NCBI GenBank assembly: GCA_017559355.1
Contig: JAFYSL010000051.1
Location: 1-32,223, forward strand
Length of the DNA stretch: 32,223 nt
DNA from: Muribaculaceae bacterium
Lineage (GTDB): Bacteria > Bacteroidota > Bacteroidia > Bacteroidales > Muribaculaceae
Direction of reading: 5' to 3'
The translations under genes and the position numbers were made by a program. Shown one piece after another: positions 7,466 to 14,412 of this stretch (within the stretch, counting starts at the first letter, position 1; each line of letters begins with the position of its first letter). Under the pieces are notes generated by a model, which saw only the letters and a list, made by a program, of their open reading frames with translations, made no database searches and had not been told where the DNA came from.

Positions 7466-8800
7466 ATGAAAAAAATATTATTTTTAGCAATTTTTCTCTC
7501 TGCCACACTGTTTGCTAAGGCAGTTAACCCATCAGGAACACTCCCTGTAATCTATATCACTACTCCCTCAGAAATTACCTCAACCGAAGACTATACAAAT
7601 GCTGTCTTTTACATTGATGCAAAATCTTCAGGGTATGCTTCTTTAGGTCAAACTACGATGAAAATTCGTGGTCGTGGACAATCATCATGGAATGACTATG
7701 ACAAGAAACCATATCGTCTCAAACTTACCAGTGGCATAAAAATTCTTGATATGAGTAAAAGTAAAAATTATGCATTGATGGCTTATGCCGATGATGAGCA
7801 TGCATTTCTTCGTGCAACGACTGGTTATAAAGTGAGTCAATTAATGAATCTCGCATATACACCCGATCGCCGTGCCGTAGAACTCGTACTAAATGGCGAT
7901 TATAAAGGGCTATACTTCTTGACAGAGACTGTTCGTATAGACAAAGACCGTGTACCCATTGTAAAACAAGATGACAATGCTACCGATGCAAACATCATCA
8001 CTGGCGGATGGTTACTTGAAATTGACAATGCCGATGCTACCGAACAAGTTACAATCACCGATGGCAACGGTAATCTTGCGCGCTTTACATATAAAGATCC
8101 CGAAGCGTTATCAAATCAACAAAACGCCTATCTAATGAATCAACTCAGCAGTATGGACAATGCAATATATGCTACAGATAAAAGTTCTACTGATTGGCAA
8201 AATTATATCGCCCTCGACACTCTCGCTCGCTACTACATTGTGCAAGAGGTAATGGATAATACCGAGGCCTTCAATAGTAACACATACTTATATAAAGATC
8301 GTGGGACTACTTCAAGTTGGAATTTCGGTCCAGTATGGGATTTTGCCAATGCATTACAACGCAATGAGCAAAAATTCATCTATGAAGATTCTCCTTTTAC
8401 GCCACAAATATGGATTGGAGAGATTGCCAAATTCCCTGCATTTCAAGCAAAAGTGAGAGAGTTGTGGCCCGATTTCTACAACAAATACCATACAATTAGC
8501 GCACATATCGACAACTTCATCGCTTCAATCAAAAGTGCGGCAGCAAACGATGTTCAACGTTGGCCAGACTACGGTTGTAGCAACCCTGCGGCTAAGGCTA
8601 CTGAATTTAAAACATTGCTCAATGCACGCGTGAAATGGCTCAACGAACAATGGACTGGAAGTGGTGTTGAAGGTATTGAATTTAACGAAAATACACCTAT
8701 TGAATACTATAACCTTCAAGGGGTAAAAGTAGCAAATCCTCATAATGGCATCTTCATCAAAGTGCAAGGAGGAAAAGCAACAAAAATAAATCTTAAATAA
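7466..8800 (+). CDS. Secreted CotH-type kinase homologue, shorter paralogue
   Basis: The 444-residue protein has a signal peptide ending near AKA-VN (about residue 19), and the CotH region starts almost at once. It aligns with the upstream protein through IRGRGQSSW (67-75), KKPYRLKL (80-87), LRATTGYKV (115-123), LNGDYKGLYFLTETVRI (142-158), GGWLLEIDN (180-188) and GPVWDFANA (288-296). The N-terminal beta module of the first copy is absent, and the WDFG glycine is Ala here (A294). The C-terminus (EYYNLQGVKVANP...GIFIKVQGGKATKI) is a short T9SS-like tail common in Bacteroidales secreted proteins. The two genes are an old tandem duplication that has diverged in architecture. It is closed by a strong terminator at 8836-8866. 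The CotH fold assignment is confident; kinase activity and substrate are inferred. Confidence 0.82.
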   Translation: MKKILFLAIFLSATLFAKAVNPSGTLPVIYITTPSEITSTEDYTNAVFYIDAKSSGYASLGQTTMKIRGRGQSSWNDYDKKPYRLKLTSGIKILDMSKSKNYALMAYADDEHAFLRATTGYKVSQLMNLAYTPDRRAVELVLNGDYKGLYFLTETVRIDKDRVPIVKQDDNATDANIITGGWLLEIDNADATEQVTITDGNGNLARFTYKDPEALSNQQNAYLMNQLSSMDNAIYATDKSSTDWQNYIALDTLARYYIVQEVMDNTEAFNSNTYLYKDRGTTSSWNFGPVWDFANALQRNEQKFIYEDSPFTPQIWIGEIAKFPAFQAKVRELWPDFYNKYHTISAHIDNFIASIKSAAANDVQRWPDYGCSNPAAKATEFKTLLNARVKWLNEQWTGSGVEGIEFNENTPIEYYNLQGVKVANPHNGIFIKVQGGKATKINLK

Positions 8801-8835
8801 GATTAAGGATAGTAATCCCTACATTGCAAAATATC

Positions 8836-8875
8836 GGAGATGTGTTTAACCTCTTAACACATCTCCTTTTTCTTT
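8836..8875 (+). terminator. Rho-independent terminator of second CotH-like gene
   Basis: An 11-bp perfect stem, GGAGATGTGTT (8836-8846) with AACACATCTCC (8856-8866), has a 9-base loop and is followed by TTTTTCTTTT. Confidence 0.88.
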
Positions 8876-8892
8876 TCCCCTCTCACGAATAT

Positions 8893-8928
8893 TTTCATCT
8901 TTGCTCTTTCATCTTTGCTCTTTCATCT
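8893..8928 (+). repeat. 14-bp tandem repeat in the ychF promoter region
   Basis: The unit TTTCATCTTTGCTC occurs at 8893-8906 and 8907-8920, with a partial third copy TTTCATCT at 8921-8928. Each full unit carries a TTTG, and the second one (8914-8917) is placed exactly as the -33 box of the ychF promoter. Confidence 0.85.
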
Positions 8929-8945
8929 AAAAATCCGTATCTTTG
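8914..8945 (+). promoter_or_regulatory. Promoter of ychF
   Basis: TTTG at 8914-8917 and TATCTTTG at 8938-8945 are separated by 20 bases, a perfect match to the Bacteroides consensus. The leader would be about 35 bases. Confidence 0.78.
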
Positions 8946-8984
8946 CACTTCCAAATTGATTAATAACAAATAAATATATTGCAA

Positions 8985-10088
8985 ATGGCACTTCAATGTG
9001 GTATCGTAGGACTTCCCAACGTAGGTAAGTCAACTCTATTCAATTGTCTATCAAATGCTAAGGCTCAATCAGCCAATTTCCCATTCTGTACAATCGAACC
9101 CAATGTGGGCGTAATCACCGTTCCCGACGAACGCCTCAATAAATTGGTTGAAATCGTTGAACCTAAAAATGTTGTTCCTGCTACAGTTGAAATCGTTGAT
9201 ATCGCAGGTTTGGTAAAAGGTGCATCAAAAGGTGAAGGTCTTGGAAATAAGTTCCTCGCAAATATTCGCGAGACCGATGCTATTCTTCATGTGCTTCGTT
9301 GCTTTGACAACGACAATATCACACACGTTGATGGTTCGGTTGACCCTGTACGCGATAAAGAAATTATCGACTACGAATTGCAACTTAAAGACCTCGAAAC
9401 AGTAGAGGCTCGCATTGCTCGCACTCAAAAACAAGCACAAACAGGTGGCGACAAAGTTGCAAAAATGCAATATGAAGTATTAAAACAAATCAAAGACGCA
9501 CTCGACCAAGGTCATCCTGCTCGCTCAGTGAAATTTGAGACTCCCGACGAACAAAAGTTTGCTCGCGAGCTCTTCCTTCTCACAAGCAAACCAGTGATGT
9601 ATGTGTGTAACGTAGATGATGCATCGGCTGTTAATGGTAACAAATATGTTGACGCTGTGCGCGAAGCAGTAAAGAACGAAGATGCCCAAATCCTCATCGT
9701 TGCTGCTCAAACCGAAGCTGACATTGCAGAACTTGACACTTGGGAAGAACGCCAAGAATTCCTTGCTGAAATTGGCCTTGAAGAATCGGGTGTAGCTCGT
9801 TTGATTCGTGCTGCGTACGCATTGCTTAACCTTCAAACATATTTCACTGCTGGTGTTGTTGAAGTGCGTGCATGGACATTCCTTCGTGGTAGCAAAGCTC
9901 CTCAATGCGCTGGTATCATTCACACCGACTTTGAAAAAGGCTTCATTCGTGCCGAAGTTATCAAATATGATGATTTCGTATCACTCGGTAGCGAAGCTGC
10001 TGTTAAGGAAGCGGGCAAAATGAGTGTAGAAGGTAAAGAATATGTAGTGCAAGATGGCGATATCATGCACTTCCGTTTCAATGTATAA
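8985..10088 (+). CDS. ychF: Redox-regulated ATPase/GTPase YchF (OLA1 family)
   Basis: The 367-residue protein has the P-loop GLPNVGKST at residues 7-15 and the switch segment FPFCTIEPN. The G3 region is DIAGLVKGASKGEGLGNKFL, and NVDD stands in the place of the G4 motif (the non-canonical G4 explains the ATP preference of YchF). The C-terminal TGS domain includes FLRGSKAPQCAGIIHTDFEKGFIRAEV. YchF binds ribosomes and is linked to translation of leaderless messages and to oxidative stress control. I start at the ATG at 8985; a TTG two codons upstream is possible, but homologues begin MALQCGIVGLPNVGKST. It has its own promoter at 8914-8945, and the lipoprotein gene 11 bases downstream is probably co-transcribed. 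Confidence 0.95.
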   Translation: MALQCGIVGLPNVGKSTLFNCLSNAKAQSANFPFCTIEPNVGVITVPDERLNKLVEIVEPKNVVPATVEIVDIAGLVKGASKGEGLGNKFLANIRETDAILHVLRCFDNDNITHVDGSVDPVRDKEIIDYELQLKDLETVEARIARTQKQAQTGGDKVAKMQYEVLKQIKDALDQGHPARSVKFETPDEQKFARELFLLTSKPVMYVCNVDDASAVNGNKYVDAVREAVKNEDAQILIVAAQTEADIAELDTWEERQEFLAEIGLEESGVARLIRAAYALLNLQTYFTAGVVEVRAWTFLRGSKAPQCAGIIHTDFEKGFIRAEVIKYDDFVSLGSEAAVKEAGKMSVEGKEYVVQDGDIMHFRFNV

Positions 10089-10099
10089 TTATATTGAAT

Positions 10100-10606
10100 A
10101 TGAAACTTTTTAATCGTCTTACAGTAGTTGCAATCGCAGTAGTTGCACTATTTTCATGTACCTCAAATGACGAGCAATTCGTTGGTTCATGGGTAAACGA
10201 ATGCGAAGATGAAGTAATGGGTCTAAAAATCCTCCCTCAAAAGGAGTTATTGACTCTTAATGAGGATAACTCATTTGTTCAATCATTCACTTATTTCGCA
10301 GATTCGCAATATGATACTCTTGCTGTAGCATCGGTTAATGGTTCTTGGAAATTTGTAAACAACTGCCTCGAAATGTGCTATGACATTAAAAGTATCGTTG
10401 TAAAATGTGAAGATGAAGATATAATTGACATATTCCACGACAATCTCTTGGGCAATATTACTTTAAACAACGAAGAACTTGAAAAAGCCCATAATGAAGA
10501 TTCTCAATATGGCATTCAAAATGCTACCATAAAAGACAACACACTCATCTCAAAAGAGAACGTTGAAGATGAAAACGGCGAAGTAATTTACACCAAAGTC
10601 AACTAA
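10100..10606 (+). CDS. Small lipoprotein, lipocalin-like pattern, function unknown
   Basis: This is a 168-residue protein from the ATG at 10100 (a TTG two codons earlier is less likely). It starts with a short basic stretch and a hydrophobic segment ending in ALFSC, a lipobox with C20 as the expected acylated residue, followed by a very acidic mature part. The region QFVGSWVNE...LTLNEDNSF...VNGSWKFVNNCLEM...I has the spacing of lipocalin-like lipoproteins found across Bacteroidales (a G-x-W strand, then repeated beta strands). That family link is only suggestive. It follows ychF by 11 bases and ends at a two-way terminator. I do not recognise a specific function. Confidence 0.75.
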   Translation: MKLFNRLTVVAIAVVALFSCTSNDEQFVGSWVNECEDEVMGLKILPQKELLTLNEDNSFVQSFTYFADSQYDTLAVASVNGSWKFVNNCLEMCYDIKSIVVKCEDEDIIDIFHDNLLGNITLNNEELEKAHNEDSQYGIQNATIKDNTLISKENVEDENGEVIYTKVN

Positions 10607-10628
10607 TTACAACATACTCCATACAAAA

Positions 10629-10664
10629 CAAAAGGCTCCAAAAATTTGGAGCCTTTTGTTTTTA
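10629..10664. terminator. Bidirectional terminator between convergent genes
   Basis: ACAAAAGGCTCCAAA pairs perfectly with TTTGGAGCCTTTTGT over 15 bp with a two-base loop (10629-10660). There are A-runs on one side and T-runs on the other, so it can end both the ychF-lipoprotein transcript (+) and the arg operon (-). Confidence 0.88.
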
Positions 10665-10681
10665 TATTACTATTGAATCTA

Positions 10682-11653
10682 TTAGAATGCTGATGGTTTG
10701 AGACGGAGGCCTACGCGTTCATGAAGCCCAAAGAGGAGGTTCATATTGTGCACAGCTTGCCCCGACGCACCTTTCACAAGATTGTCGATTACCGAGGTAA
10801 TGAGCAATTTGCCATCAACCTTTTCAAGATGAAGAATACACTTATTAGTATTTACTACATCTTTCAAGTCAGGTGCTTTATCGGTAATAAACGTGAAGTT
10901 GTGATCTTCGTAATACTCTTCATATAGTTTTTTAATCTCATCGAGTTCTATAGGACAATCCATATACACAATCGCCATAATACCACGAGAGAAGCAACCA
11001 CGCACTGGGATAAAGTTAATATCGGAATTAAAGCTATTTTGCAATATTTTGAGCGATTGTTTGATTTCGGCAAGGTGTTGATGCTTGAATGGTTTATAAA
11101 TCGACACATTGTCGTTTCGCCATGAGAAGTGAGATGTAGTTGAAGGTTTAACACCTGCACCTGTCGAACCTGTAATTGCTGTAACGTGAATATCGCTATT
11201 GAGCATCAAATTCTTTGCTAATGGCAACAATGCAAGTTGAATTGCAGTAGCAAAGCAACCAGGGTTAGCCACACGAGTAGCACCACGCACAATGCGTTTA
11301 CGATTCAACTCAGGTAGACCATACACAAATTCGTGGCTACCATCTTCAATGCGATAGTCGGTAGAAAGGTCAATAATACGAAGTTCTTGAGGCACTTCGT
11401 GACTTTCCATAAATTTACGAGTTTCACCATGAGGTGTACAGCAGAATAGCACATCAATCTCCTCCCATGGAGTTTGGTCGGTAAACACTAAATCGGTTTC
11501 ACCGATAAGTCCTTGATGCACTTCTGCAATCTTATTTCCAGCGTTACTGCTACTATTAACCCATTTAATTTCTACATCAGGGTGATTGAGCAACAAGCGA
11601 AGCAACTCGCCTGCAGTATAACCTGCACCACCAATAATTCCGGCTTTAATCAT
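10682..11653 (-). CDS. argC: N-acetyl-gamma-glutamyl-phosphate reductase (or N-succinyl equivalent)
   Basis: The enzyme reduces N-acylglutamyl phosphate to the semialdehyde with NADPH, the third step of ornithine/arginine synthesis. The 323-residue protein has the nucleotide-binding loop GGAGYTAGEL at residues 8-17, SSNAG, the CTPHGE segment and the catalytic cysteine C133 in VANPGCFATA. A GSTGAG motif and FKHQHLAEI follow. It is the last gene of the minus-strand arg block, nine bases after the PspC gene. Bacteroides fragilis is known to use N-succinylated intermediates, so the natural substrate here may be the succinyl form. argB, argD and argF are not in the window, although argD often follows argC in Bacteroides. 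Confidence 0.95.
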   Translation of the reverse strand: MIKAGIIGGAGYTAGELLRLLLNHPDVEIKWVNSSSNAGNKIAEVHQGLIGETDLVFTDQTPWEEIDVLFCCTPHGETRKFMESHEVPQELRIIDLSTDYRIEDGSHEFVYGLPELNRKRIVRGATRVANPGCFATAIQLALLPLAKNLMLNSDIHVTAITGSTGAGVKPSTTSHFSWRNDNVSIYKPFKHQHLAEIKQSLKILQNSFNSDINFIPVRGCFSRGIMAIVYMDCPIELDEIKKLYEEYYEDHNFTFITDKAPDLKDVVNTNKCILHLEKVDGKLLITSVIDNLVKGASGQAVHNMNLLFGLHERVGLRLKPSAF

Positions 11654-11662
11654 ATTCTAATA

Positions 11663-11854
11663 TTAATTATCTTCAGGCATTATGAGTAAAAGAACGAGAT
11701 AAACCAACACTCCAGAGAATGCAGTACATATAGTCAATATTGCATACGCTATACGTACAAGAGTTGAATCCAACCCAAAGTATTTTGCAACACCACCACA
11801 CACTCCACCAATCATTTTATCATCGGTTGTGCGTCGTAAATTTTTCTCGCTCAT
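11663..11854 (-). CDS. PspC-domain mini-protein
   Basis: This 63-residue protein is essentially a bare PspC domain. A basic N-terminus RRTTDDKMIGGVCGGVAKYFGLDSTLVRI is followed by one strong membrane segment (about residues 36-58) and an acidic end MPEDN. PspC domains occur in phage-shock and envelope-stress proteins of the inner membrane. It lies inside the arg block, 11 bases after argG and nine bases before argC, so it must share their transcript. There is no obvious link between envelope stress and arginine. It may be a passenger or a membrane sensor. Confidence 0.85.
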   Translation of the reverse strand: MSEKNLRRTTDDKMIGGVCGGVAKYFGLDSTLVRIAYAILTICTAFSGVLVYLVLLLIMPEDN

Positions 11855-11865
11855 ATCGCCTATTT

Positions 11866-13068
11866 TTAGATTTGTTCGTCGTTGTGATTAGCATAATAAG
11901 CGCGAAGAGCAGTTGCCGATACTTTGATGAAACCTTTAGCATCATCGGCAGTCCAACCCTTTTGAGTTTCGCCATATTCGCCAAATTTGTTTTTCACCAA
12001 GTCATCTTTACTTTCCACGCCCACAGTAGAGAATCCTAAAGGACGAAGTTCGAGGATTGCAGTACCATTCACATTACGTTGTGAATTTTCAAGCATAGCC
12101 TCTATATCGCGCATCACTGGTTCGAGATATTGGCTTTCGTGGAGGAACATACCATACCAAGTAGCTACTTGATCTTTCCAATATTGTTGCCATTTACTCA
12201 AAGTATATTTTTCGAGGAAACGGTGAGCTCCGATGATGAGCATAGGGGCAGCAGCCTCAAAGCCTACACGACCTTTGATACCAATAATTGTATCACCTAC
12301 GTGCATATCACGACCTACGCCATAAGCAGCGCCAATCTCTTCAACCTTTTGAATTGCCTCGATAGGATCTTCGTAACGCACGTCGTTGACAGCCTTCAAT
12401 TCACCTTTTTCGAAAGTGAGACGAAGTTGCTCTGTGCCCTCTTTTTCACAGTGTTTGAGGTAAGCACTTTCTGGAAGGCCTTGTGCTGAGTCTAGTATTT
12501 CGCCACCACAAATTGATGTACCCCAAAGACCTACGTTGTAACTATATTTGAGTTTAGTAAAGTCGGCAGCAAAACCATTTTTGTTGAGATAATCAATCTC
12601 TTCTTGACGAGAAAGGTTATTATCGCGAGTTAAAGTGATGATTTCCACACCAGGAGCCATCACGAGGAATGTCATATCGAAACGAATTTGGTCGTTACCC
12701 GCTCCAGTTGAACCATGAGCAATAGCATCAGCACCAATTTCATTAGCATAACGAGCAATCGCGATTGCTTGGAAAATACGTTCTGAACTTACCGAGATAG
12801 GATAAGTACCATTACGCAACACATTTCCATAAACCATATATTTAAGGCTCTTTTCATAATATTCGCGTGTTACGTCGAGAGTCACATATTCTTTTGCACC
12901 TAATTTATATGCATTTGCTTCATTTGTAGCAAGTTGTTCAGGGCTAAAACCACCTGTATTAGCACAAGCAGCATAAACTTCATAACCCATCTTTTTAGCA
13001 AGATACATCACAGTATAAGAGGTATCAAGACCTCCACTGAATGCTACTACTACTTTTTTCTTTCCCAT
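11866..13068 (-). CDS. argG: Argininosuccinate synthase
   Basis: The enzyme joins citrulline and aspartate with ATP to give argininosuccinate. The 400-residue protein starts with the ATP pyrophosphatase P-loop VAFSGGLDTSYT (residues 8-19). It contains YAACANTGG, AHGSTGAGNDQIRFD and the SICGGEILDSAQGLPE region, and ends with EYGETQKGWTADDAKGFIKV. The gene lies 31 bases after the GNAT gene and 11 bases before the PspC gene in the minus-strand arg operon. The 31-base gap upstream contains TTGAATAAAAA (minus strand, 13096-13086), also present upstream of argR, a possible half operator. Identification is firm. Confidence 0.95.
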   Translation of the reverse strand: MGKKKVVVAFSGGLDTSYTVMYLAKKMGYEVYAACANTGGFSPEQLATNEANAYKLGAKEYVTLDVTREYYEKSLKYMVYGNVLRNGTYPISVSSERIFQAIAIARYANEIGADAIAHGSTGAGNDQIRFDMTFLVMAPGVEIITLTRDNNLSRQEEIDYLNKNGFAADFTKLKYSYNVGLWGTSICGGEILDSAQGLPESAYLKHCEKEGTEQLRLTFEKGELKAVNDVRYEDPIEAIQKVEEIGAAYGVGRDMHVGDTIIGIKGRVGFEAAAPMLIIGAHRFLEKYTLSKWQQYWKDQVATWYGMFLHESQYLEPVMRDIEAMLENSQRNVNGTAILELRPLGFSTVGVESKDDLVKNKFGEYGETQKGWTADDAKGFIKVSATALRAYYANHNDEQI

Positions 13069-13099
13069 TTTATTATAGTTTTCAGTTTTTATTCAACAT

Positions 13100-13690
13100 T
13101 TAATCTTCATCATCGATGTCGTTGGTCAAACTATAACGATGATATTGTGTTTCTTTGGGGTCATACAAAAGACCTACACAAAGACATTTATGTCCAGCAT
13201 TGCGTTGGAGAATATCGTAGTTTACACAGCTTTCGCAACCTTTCCAGAATGCAGGATCGGTAGTGAGTTGGTCAAATGTAACAGGACGATAACCAAGTTC
13301 AAAGTTCATTTTCATCACGGCAGCACCAGTAGTCAAAGAGAATATCTTAGCCTCTGGGTATTTTTCGCGTGAAAGTTTGAAAATACGTCGTTTGATGCGA
13401 GTAGCCAACCCCAATCCACGGAATTTATCGGCTACGATAAGACCTGAGTTTGCAACAAACTCCTTGTTGCTCCAACTTTCAATATAACTAAACCCAGCAA
13501 ATTCGCCTTCACACATAGCAATCACAGCCTTGCGTTCAAGCATTTTTTGCTTTACATATTCAGGAGAGCGTTTTGCGATACCTGTACCACGCACCTTTGC
13601 AGCACGATTGATTGTGTCGAGAATTTCATCAACAAATTTCACATGCTCTTCTGAGGCGACTACTACTTCTATTTTTTTAGCGTCATCCAT
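13100..13690 (-). CDS. GNAT acyltransferase in arginine operon, candidate N-acylglutamate synthase
   Basis: The 196-residue protein has a GNAT fold, with GEFAGFSYIESW (strand 4), SGLIVADKFRGLGLATRIKRRIF carrying the acyl-CoA-binding R-G-x-G-x-A loop (residues about 91-96), and GYRPV near the end of the domain. The C-terminal part carries a cysteine cluster, CESC then CLC about 20 residues later, which could bind a metal. It lies between argR and argG. No other gene here could make the first intermediate of the pathway, so I infer N-acetyl- or N-succinylglutamate synthesis. As I recall, the equivalent gene in the same place in Bacteroides thetaiotaomicron has been proposed for that role. The GNAT family is certain; substrate is inferred. 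Confidence 0.78.
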   Translation of the reverse strand: MDDAKKIEVVVASEEHVKFVDEILDTINRAAKVRGTGIAKRSPEYVKQKMLERKAVIAMCEGEFAGFSYIESWSNKEFVANSGLIVADKFRGLGLATRIKRRIFKLSREKYPEAKIFSLTTGAAVMKMNFELGYRPVTFDQLTTDPAFWKGCESCVNYDILQRNAGHKCLCVGLLYDPKETQYHRYSLTNDIDDED

Positions 13691-13740
13691 TTTTCAATAT
13701 ATATAACTTCTGTTATAGATTTACCTTTATTTTGATTTAC

Positions 13741-14262
13741 TTATTCTTCATTACCAAAGAATTGCAATCGTGCATCTTCTAGCACCGATTGTGGCAAGAA
13801 TGAACTAAACAGTTCATATAAGTCTTTGCGGCTTGATGATTCGTTAACAACAGCAAACACTGTATCAGCCCCTGGAATGGTACCCAAGATATGTTTTGAT
13901 TCAAGCATATCAAGGTCGTAAGCCAATCCACTTGCATATCCGTTGCGTGTTTTGATTACCACAAGATTTCCCGACACCCTCAACGACAATGCTGCAGGAT
14001 GTGAAGATGATTGCACTGTATTTTGATTTTTTGCAAAAGGCTCGTTACTTATTTTTTGCGAATCGGTTATGATATAACGATAGCCACCCATATCGGTTGC
14101 TATTTTTGTTGTTCGCAACATTTTTAAATCGCGCGAAAGGGTTGCTTGAGTAACGATATAACCTCTTATAGCTAGCTGTTTTGACAACTCCTCTTGACTA
14201 CCAATGCAATTATGTGTAAGGATGTCGACAATTACAGGCAAGCGTGATTTTCTCTTTTTCAT
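13741..14262 (-). CDS. argR: Arginine repressor ArgR
   Basis: This 173-residue protein has a winged-helix DNA-binding N-terminus (SQEELSKQLAIRGYIVTQATLSRDLKML, about residues 22-49). Its C-terminal oligomerisation and arginine-binding domain contains VIKTRNGYASGLAYDLD and LGTIPGADTVFAVV. It is slightly longer than the usual 150-156 residues, mainly through a serine-rich linker. It is first in the minus-strand operon argR-GNAT-argG-pspC-argC, so it probably represses its own operon with arginine as co-repressor. Its promoter TATCTTTG lies at 14285-14292, and a palindrome at 14346-14363 is a candidate operator. Confidence 0.93.
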   Translation of the reverse strand: MKKRKSRLPVIVDILTHNCIGSQEELSKQLAIRGYIVTQATLSRDLKMLRTTKIATDMGGYRYIITDSQKISNEPFAKNQNTVQSSSHPAALSLRVSGNLVVIKTRNGYASGLAYDLDMLESKHILGTIPGADTVFAVVNESSSRKDLYELFSSFLPQSVLEDARLQFFGNEE

Positions 14263-14284
14263 AATAACGACTATTTATTCTATG

Positions 14285-14292
14285 CAAAGATA
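14285..14292 (-). promoter_or_regulatory. -7 promoter box of the argR operon
   Basis: On the minus strand this reads TATCTTTG, 22 bases before the argR ATG. The -33 region is a T-rich stretch (TTTTTA) and not an exact TTTG. The half-site TTTTTATTCAA (minus strand) lies between the two elements. Confidence 0.6.
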
Positions 14293-14345
14293 CTACTAAA
14301 AATTGAATAAAAATAAAATCCGTATAATTATTTAATAAAATCACA

Positions 14346-14363
14346 CATTTTATTCATAAAATG
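14346..14363. promoter_or_regulatory. 18-bp palindrome, candidate ArgR operator
   Basis: CATTTTAT-TC-ATAAAATG is an 8-bp perfect inverted repeat with a two-base centre, the length of a classical ARG box. It overlaps the foot of the gltX terminator and lies about 85 bases upstream of argR. The link to ArgR is inferred from position and symmetry. Confidence 0.4.
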
Positions 14364-14392
14364 AGAGGATAGAATCCCTCTACCCTCTCATT
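14352..14392 (-). terminator. Rho-independent terminator of gltX
   Basis: On the minus strand AATGAGAGGGTAGA pairs with TCTATCCTCTCATT (14 bp with one G-T pair), with loop GGGAT, followed by TTAT. It lies just after the gltX stop, between gltX and argR. Confidence 0.8.
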
Positions 14393-14412
14393 GCGTTTTA
14401 TGTATTTTCTAC

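Noticed and set aside
11740..12489. Plus-strand open frames opposite the PspC and argG genes
   Set aside because: The products have no recognisable features, and the minus strand holds clear conserved genes.
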